A stretch of 64,000 nucleotides of DNA from Comamonadaceae bacterium OS-1 (GTDB lineage Bacteria > Pseudomonadota > Gammaproteobacteria > Burkholderiales > Burkholderiaceae_C): contig AP026969.1 of the NCBI GenBank assembly GCA_027923965.1, forward strand, positions 4,464,001 through 4,528,000, in the 5' to 3' direction. Below the pieces are notes generated by a model. That model saw only the letters and a program-made list of their open reading frames with translations, had not been told where the DNA came from and ran no database searches. Of this stretch, positions 63,269 through 64,000 are shown one piece after another. Each line of letters begins with the position of its first letter. The first letter of the stretch is position 1. Both the position numbers and the translations under genes were made by a program.

Positions 63269-64000
63269 AGATGCTGCGTGTCTGGCGCCTGCGCAGCTAC
63301 CTGGCGGCCCTGCTGGTGGTGACGATTTTGGCCACGTTTGCGATCGTTGGCTCCGGCATCCTGCTGCTGCGGATACCCAAAATCGAGGCGGACAACAAGG
63401 ACGAGGTGGAGCGCAACACCCATGAAATCGCCGACCGGGTGGAGATTCTGCTGGGTTCGCTGGAAGCCCGCATGGCGCTGATCAGCGAAGCGGTGGAAAA
63501 CCGGGATCTGGTAGAGGCTACTGCGGTGCTGGAACGCGCCGCCTGGGACGGCAAAGCCATCCGCGCCATTTACCTGGCCTCCAACGAGGGCACAGTGCTG
63601 GCCGCCGGGGTGGTGCCCGCGTTGCGCGAGCGCCGCACCGATCTGCTGGGCAGCGACCTGTCGGCCAGCCCGCTGTTTCGGTCCGTGTTGGCATCGCGCC
63701 AGATGGTCTGGGGAGACAAGTTCCTGTCCGCCCTATCGGGGGCGGTGACGGTCGGCCTGGCCTATCCGGTAGGCCGTGACCGCTTGCTGCTAGCCGAGGT
63801 GCCGCTATCGTATTTGCTGGATACCTTCCAGCTCGCGGCAGGCCAGCGCACTGCGTCCATCTGGCTGGTGGACCGCAGCGGAGAAATTGTGGCCGACACC
63901 GATGGCGGGCAGCATGTGGGCACGATGAATGTGCTGAACTGGCCCTTGATGCAGGCCGCGCGGAACTTTCAAACCCTGCCCGAAGTGTTCCGCTTCGAGG
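63265..64000 (+). CDS. Membrane sensor with Cache domain, N-terminal part (cut by window edge)
   Basis: The frame stays open to the window end (245 codons). It starts MKMLRVWRLRSYLAALLVVT, a first membrane helix (about 10-35), then a periplasmic dCache-like domain with HEIADRVEILLGSLEARMAL, AIRAIYLASNEGTVLAAGVV, SDLSASPLFRSVLASRQMVW then GDKFLS, and ASIWLVDRSGEIVADTDGGQ. The ATG overlaps the binding-protein stop (ATGA). The missing part should hold the second helix and an output domain (histidine kinase or GGDEF); cotranscription with the REC-EAL regulator favours a histidine kinase. Confidence 0.82.
   Translation, partial: MKMLRVWRLRSYLAALLVVTILATFAIVGSGILLLRIPKIEADNKDEVERNTHEIADRVEILLGSLEARMALISEAVENRDLVEATAVLERAAWDGKAIRAIYLASNEGTVLAAGVVPALRERRTDLLGSDLSASPLFRSVLASRQMVWGDKFLSALSGAVTVGLAYPVGRDRLLLAEVPLSYLLDTFQLAAGQRTASIWLVDRSGEIVADTDGGQHVGTMNVLNWPLMQAARNFQTLPEVFRFE

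Overview
The window is about 64 kb of a GC-rich chromosome with dense, short-spaced genes. Several features point to a betaproteobacterium of the order Burkholderiales, most likely family Comamonadaceae (Rhodoferax/Polaromonas/Acidovorax-like). These are a GTP-type PEP carboxykinase, a methionine synthase split into two genes with an S-adenosylhomocysteine riboswitch in front of the second half, an amgK gene divergent from lptD, a second longer IF-1 gene, and a dispersed ~45-50 bp palindromic repeat of a kind I associate with this family. Species cannot be settled from the sequence alone. No tRNA, rRNA, transposase, prophage or CRISPR array was seen.

Layout. 1-5.2 kb: start of apt, a CPA2 cation/proton antiporter, and a kdsD-kdsC-lptC run for Kdo synthesis and LPS transport, followed by an SDR enzyme. 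5.2-6.5 kb: two paralogous RRM RNA-binding proteins with matching leaders. 6.6-13.1 kb: a minus-strand series rsmE, kleisin-like, KITE-like, SMC-like ATPase, ECF sigma factor, zinc anti-sigma factor; the three middle genes look like an MksBEF/Wadjet-type condensin without the JetD nuclease. 13.1-18.9 kb: amgK, then lptD-surA-rsmA for outer-membrane assembly. 19-20 kb: secreted guanyl-specific RNase with a barstar inhibitor. 20-31 kb: malic enzyme, infA, an unknown small gene, pepP-murU, aldehyde dehydrogenase, dadA-argP, and an orphan flgH with two unknown exported or unusual small proteins. 31-39 kb: TetR regulator, GH13 glucosidase, metallophosphoesterase, LysR regulator, unknown membrane protein, pckG. 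39.5-45.4 kb: a 49-residue membrane protein, a tandem AAA+ ATPase, a membrane EAL protein and recQ. 45.5-48.1 kb: SDR/AraC pair and a brnTA toxin-antitoxin. 48.1-55.3 kb: split metH (metH1 and riboswitch-controlled metH2) flanking an oxidoreductase, a LysR/PACE efflux pair and a cyclic-nucleotide-binding protein. 55.4-59.8 kb: tannase/feruloyl esterase lipoprotein, AraC regulator and MHS-type transporter, plausibly an aromatic-ester utilisation cluster. 59.9-64 kb: REC-DUF3369-GGDEF-EAL regulator, a Leu/Ile/Val-type binding lipoprotein and the start of a Cache-domain sensor, translationally coupled.

Themes. Envelope biogenesis (Kdo, LptC, LptD, SurA, AmgK, MurU), methionine/SAH metabolism, c-di-GMP signalling and chromosome organisation dominate. 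The most notable non-coding signals are the SAH riboswitch whose 3' strand can mask the metH2 ribosome-binding site, the repeat family with covarying hairpin arms (two copies lie inside coding sequences), and the conserved leaders of the RRM genes.
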